Shown: in pieces, positions 60,415 through 64,000 of the stretch
Layout of the letters: the number at the start of each line of letters is the position of its first letter
How positions within the stretch are numbered: the first letter of the stretch is position 1
DNA from: Hymenobacter terrestris
GTDB lineage: Bacteria; Bacteroidota; Bacteroidia; Cytophagales; Hymenobacteraceae
Assembly: GCF_013377905.1 (NCBI RefSeq)
Contig: NZ_JABKAV010000007.1
Coordinates: 1 to 64,000, forward strand
Direction of reading: 5' to 3'
DNA length: 64,000 nucleotides
The notes under the pieces: model-generated
The model's database searches: none
The model's input: the letters and a program-made list of their open reading frames with translations, nothing else
What the model was told of the DNA's origin: nothing
Translations under genes and position numbers: made by a program

Positions 60415-61173
60415 TTACATCTCCCCTTCCACCCCCAAGCCAAACAGGGCGAAATCGTACTTCACCGGGTCGAGCGGGTCGAAGGCGCGCAGATGGGCCG
60501 TCAGATCTTCGGCGGCCAGCCAATCAACCTGCTTACGTTGGAGCAGGCCCAGGCGACGGGCCACGCGCTCCACGTGCACGTCGCAGGGGCAAATAAGGTC
60601 GGCGGGCGAGAGGCGCGTCCAGAGGCCGAAGTCGACGCCGTGGATATCGAGACGGACCATCCAGCGCAGGTACATGTTCAGGCGCTTGCAGGCCGAGCCG
60701 CGGGCGGGCGTGGCTACGTGCTTACGGGTGCGCTGGGGCGCGTCTTCGAGGCTGAAGAACAGATTATGGAAGTTCTCCAGCCGCTGTTTCTGGGTGGTGC
60801 CGTGCAAGAAAGCGTCTTCCAATGATTCGTGCTGCCCATAATACCAGCGCAGCCAGTGCACAAAGTACAGCAGGTCAGTGTCGCAGAACGTGCGGTGGCA
60901 GAATCCCAGCAGCCGCTTCAGGTCGTCGTCGTGGTGCTGGGTGATGAACTGGTGGGGGGCATCGTCCATGCGACGCAGCAACTCCTGGCACTTGCTGATG
61001 ATGGTGGGCCGGCGTCCCCAGGCCAGCACGGCAGCAAACAGGGCGCTGATTTCCACGTCGGCCCGCGCCGAGAATTGGTGCGGGATGCTGATGGGGTCGA
61101 GGGCAATGAAGCCGGGCTGGTCGTAGCGGCGGTACTTGTCGTCGAGCAGCGCCCGCACCTGGGCGTGGTTCAT
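60415..61173 (-). CDS. TIGR02757 family protein
   Basis: This 252-residue soluble protein matches TIGR02757, a family of unknown function found mainly in Bacteroidota and some other groups. Characteristic blocks are DPISIPHQFSARADVEISALFAAVLAWGRRPTII, FCHRTFCDTDLLYFVHWLRWYYGQHESLEDAF, GSACKRLNMYLRWMVRLDIHGVDFGLWT and ADLICPCDVHVERVARRLGLLQRKQ. The helical pattern and the K-LNMYLRWM-R / D-HV-R-ARxLG motif recall HhH-GPD DNA glycosylases, a similarity I infer by eye. Its 3' end is duplicated at 59548-59739. Confidence 0.9.
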   Translation of the reverse strand: MNHAQVRALLDDKYRRYDQPGFIALDPISIPHQFSARADVEISALFAAVLAWGRRPTIISKCQELLRRMDDAPHQFITQHHDDDLKRLLGFCHRTFCDTDLLYFVHWLRWYYGQHESLEDAFLHGTTQKQRLENFHNLFFSLEDAPQRTRKHVATPARGSACKRLNMYLRWMVRLDIHGVDFGLWTRLSPADLICPCDVHVERVARRLGLLQRKQVDWLAAEDLTAHLRAFDPLDPVKYDFALFGLGVEGEM

Positions 61174-61178
61174 ATTTT

Positions 61179-61277
61179 AGTACTGAGTAGTTGGTATGGA
61201 GTAGTGAGATTGACAGTTTGCAGTCGTTGGTATTAGCAAAGTTGGGTCTCACTACTCCATACCAACTACTCAGTACT
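61179..61277. repeat. Inverted repeat with 31-base perfect arms
   Basis: The arms at 61179-61209 (AGTACTGAGTAGTTGGTATG...) and 61247-61277 are exact complements around 37 bases. It fills the gap between the LysM gene and the TIGR02757 gene. A related half-site, AGTACTGCGTAGTAGGTACT, lies upstream of mutS2 at 58399-58418. Confidence 0.85.
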
Positions 61278-61280
61278 ACC

Positions 61281-62255
61281 CTACGGCACGTAGCTGGTTT
61301 CCACGCGGAAGCGCTGGTCGGGGGTGGCGAGGCGCTGCACGGCGCGCTTGGAGAGGCGCAACAGCACCTTGTCGTTCTCGCCGGTATCGGGCAGGCGGCC
61401 GATGACGCGCACGTACACGGCCTGACCATTCATGATATTGCGCACTTCCATGATGGTGCCCACGGCAGCCGTTTTGTGCAGCGCTAGGTACTTGTCCGAG
61501 GCATCGGTCGGAATGACCATGGCCAGGCCGCTTTCCGTAACCCGGCGCCCGGCTTCGTTAACGCGCACCGGAGCGGGGGTTTCTTTGGCTTCGGGTTTCG
61601 CGTCGGACTCAGGCGTTACAGCCGGCGAGTTGGCCTCGTCACGCGCTTTTTCGCGCTCGGCGTCGCGGGCTATGGCCTTTTCGCGGGCGGTAGGGCGGGC
61701 AGCAGCCACTACGGGGGCGGGCGGGCCAGCTGCGCCGGTGGCCGGAGCGGCTACAATTACTACCTCACCAACCCGCACGCTATGGTCGGCGCTGAAGCCG
61801 TTGAGGCGGGCCAGCTCGGCGGGCGTGGTCTGGTAGCGGCGGGCAATGGCGTAAAGTGTCATGCCGGCCGCCACTTTGTACACACGGTTGCCGTTGGCAT
61901 CGGTGGGCAAGGCGCGCACAGCGGCGGCGGCGGGCACGGCCACTGCTACCGGGGCCGCGGGCCGGGCCGGAGCAGGCGTGAGCACCACCCGGGTGCGCGG
62001 AATGAGCACTATCTGGCCCAGGTTGAGCTGGCCCTTCTGGCCCGAATTAGCCTCTACAATATCCTCGACGGGCACTTTGTAGCGGCGCGAAAGGCCGTAA
62101 ATGGTTTCGCCGGCTGTTACGCGGTGGCGAATCAGCAGCTTGTTGTTGCGGTACTCCACACCGATGGAATCGGGTGGGGCCACCGGCGCAGGAGCCGCCC
62201 ACGCAGAAAGGCCGGAGAGGACGAGAGCGGCGGTCAGCAACGAAAATCGGGACAT
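61281..62255 (-). CDS. Exported LysM-repeat protein with RlpA-like C-terminal domain
   Basis: This 324-residue protein has a signal peptide (LLTAALVLSGLSAWA). Two LysM domains bind peptidoglycan: RHRVTAGETIYGLSRRYKVPVEDIVEAN (about residues 43-85) and YKVAAGMTLYAIARRYQTTPAELARLN (about 128-172). After a charged linker, the C-terminal domain (ESGLAMVIPTDASDKYLALH, VGTIMEVRNIMNGQAVYVRVIGRLP) resembles the double-psi barrel of RlpA-type proteins. The ATG at 62255 was chosen for the signal peptide; the frame opens 59 codons upstream. It probably acts in the cell wall. Confidence 0.88.
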   Translation of the reverse strand: MSRFSLLTAALVLSGLSAWAAPAPVAPPDSIGVEYRNNKLLIRHRVTAGETIYGLSRRYKVPVEDIVEANSGQKGQLNLGQIVLIPRTRVVLTPAPARPAAPVAVAVPAAAAVRALPTDANGNRVYKVAAGMTLYAIARRYQTTPAELARLNGFSADHSVRVGEVVIVAAPATGAAGPPAPVVAAARPTAREKAIARDAEREKARDEANSPAVTPESDAKPEAKETPAPVRVNEAGRRVTESGLAMVIPTDASDKYLALHKTAAVGTIMEVRNIMNGQAVYVRVIGRLPDTGENDKVLLRLSKRAVQRLATPDQRFRVETSYVP

Positions 62256-62452
62256 AGGAAAGCAGAACACGAAGCGGATAAGCAGGTTGAAACCAACGCA
62301 GCCGCATAAACTTTGCCTAAAGTTACGGATTCGGGCTTTAGTACTGCCTCCGAGGCCTGCAATCCAGTTATTTTGGGGACTTCCCGACAATATGCGGTAG
62401 GCTGTTCGCCGCTTTTGCCGTTTCTTGCGCATCGTCCTCTTGTCCCTACTCT

Positions 62453-63193
62453 ATGCTCGCCATTGGCATCATTCCCGCCCGCTACGCCTCCACCCGCCTA
62501 CCCGGCAAGCCCCTCATCAACCTCGGGGGCCAGACTATGATTGAGCGCGTAGTGCGGCAGGCCCAACAGGCCAATCTGCAGCGGGTAGTAGTAGCCACCG
62601 ATGATGAGCGGATTCTGGCTCACGTGCGCGGCTTCGGCGGCGAGGCTGTGCTTACGAGCCCCGATCACCCCAGCGGCACCGACCGGGTACGCGACGCCTA
62701 CGAGCAGCTGGACGTTGCGGCCGATTGCGTCGTCAATATCCAGGGCGACGAGCCGTTCATTCACCCCGACCAGATAAACGCGCTGCTGGCCCTGTTCGCC
62801 GACCCCACCACTCAAGTCGGGACGCTGGTTAAGCCGGTCGTCAGCGAGGAGGAGCTGTTCAGTCCGCACCTCCCCAAAGTAGTGCTCGACAGCCGGGGCC
62901 GGGCACTGTATTTCAGCCGACACCCCCTGCCCTACCAGCGCCAGCACGCCCAGAGCGAGTGGCTGGCCCAGCACCGCTACCTGCGCCACATCGGCCTCTA
63001 TGCCTACCGCCCCGAGGTGCTGCGCGCCCTCACCCAGCTCCCGCCCTCGCCCCTGGAACTGGCCGAAAGCCTCGAACAGCTCCGCTGGCTCGAAGCCGGC
63101 TACGCCATCCAAACCGCCGAAACGACGCTCGAAACCATCGGAATTGACACGCCCGAGGACGTGGAGCGGGCGCTACGCTTACTTAAGAAGTAA
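62453..63193 (+). CDS. kdsB: 3-deoxy-manno-octulosonate cytidylyltransferase
   Basis: KdsB makes CMP-Kdo for lipopolysaccharide core synthesis in the cytoplasm. The 246-residue enzyme has the nucleotide-binding start IGIIPARYASTRLPGKPL, VVVATDDERIL, SPDHPSGTDRVRDAYEQL, the metal site in CVVNIQGDEPFIHPDQI, the substrate segment ALYFSRHPLPYQR and HIGLYAYRPEVL. The length is normal. The stop codon lies within the left arm of an inverted repeat that ends the gene. Confidence 0.96.
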   Translation: MLAIGIIPARYASTRLPGKPLINLGGQTMIERVVRQAQQANLQRVVVATDDERILAHVRGFGGEAVLTSPDHPSGTDRVRDAYEQLDVAADCVVNIQGDEPFIHPDQINALLALFADPTTQVGTLVKPVVSEEELFSPHLPKVVLDSRGRALYFSRHPLPYQRQHAQSEWLAQHRYLRHIGLYAYRPEVLRALTQLPPSPLELAESLEQLRWLEAGYAIQTAETTLETIGIDTPEDVERALRLLKK

Positions 63194-63270
63194 AAGAGAA
63201 GCGCCAGAAATGGCCGTTGAACACCCGTTTAGAAGTTGTTCAACGGCCATTTCTGGCGCTTCACTTTTAC
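63190..63270. terminator. 33-base inverted repeat between kdsB and the GH97 gene
   Basis: The arms at 63190-63222 and 63238-63270 are complementary with one mismatch (GTAAAAG, GAAGCGCCAGAAATGGCC). The left arm contains the kdsB stop codon. It can act as a terminator for both convergent genes. Confidence 0.75.
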
Positions 63271-63284
63271 CCTTTAATTCCTTG

Positions 63285-64000
<716 letters not shown>

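Overview
The window looks like chromosome of a GC-rich member of the Bacteroidota, most likely a Hymenobacter-type Cytophagales bacterium (inference from content, no database search). The grounds are a SusC/SusD pair, a C-terminal type IX secretion sorting domain, DUF families typical of the phylum (DUF2851, DUF4112, DUF4136, DUF547), and the Bacteroidota promoter element TAnnTTTG, usually as TACCTTTG, in front of several genes. No rRNA, tRNA, CRISPR array, prophage or insertion sequence was seen. Most genes are housekeeping or environmental-lifestyle genes in short transcription units.

Layout. 1-9.2 kb: a cut membrane protein, DUF2851, a Sel1-repeat protein, lolA-ftsK and a large GT-C-like membrane protein. 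9.2-15.9 kb: xerD, aroQ, a class V aminotransferase with a small lipoprotein, MarC, a cation/proton antiporter and a flavoprotein. 16.1-19.7 kb: a putative diadenylate cyclase with its own N-terminal sensor region and a DUF4112 membrane protein, then a lipoprotein-SCO-cytochrome c operon. 20-25.9 kb: SseB-like, DUF2062, YihY, a DbpA-like RNA helicase and a sugar permease. 26-34.7 kb: a minus-strand polysaccharide utilisation locus (SusC, SusD, GH144-type, GH3) that I read as a beta-1,2-glucan system; its SusC has an in-frame amber stop. 35-43.4 kb: an MtfA-type peptidase with a SEC-C tail, an M2 peptidase, GAF, pirin, an XRE-S24 regulator, RecQ and a copper-storage-like protein. 43.5-51.6 kb: GH13 amylase, THUMP methyltransferase, a foreign-looking AT-rich membrane gene, DUF1810, a second sugar permease, DUF547 and MurB. 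51.8-64 kb: a secreted double-HKD phospholipase D/nuclease, RlmF, MutS2, DUF4136, a pseudogene scar, a TIGR02757 protein, a LysM protein, KdsB and a cut GH97.

The most notable signals lie between or across genes. (1) Three genes have TACCTTTG exactly four bases before their ATG, which predicts leaderless mRNAs. (2) A dispersed palindromic element family has GAACGTCAT ends and is often preceded by TTAG-type heptamer repeats at the upstream stop codon; two ORFs (xerD, rlmF) take their outermost start codon from it. (3) Truncated, decayed copies of the mutS2 5' end and the TIGR02757 3' end lie between the intact genes, in the order expected from an old tandem duplication. (4) There is a diadenylate-cyclase-like signalling protein. 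(5) The beta-1,2-glucan-type locus has a nonsense codon in SusC.
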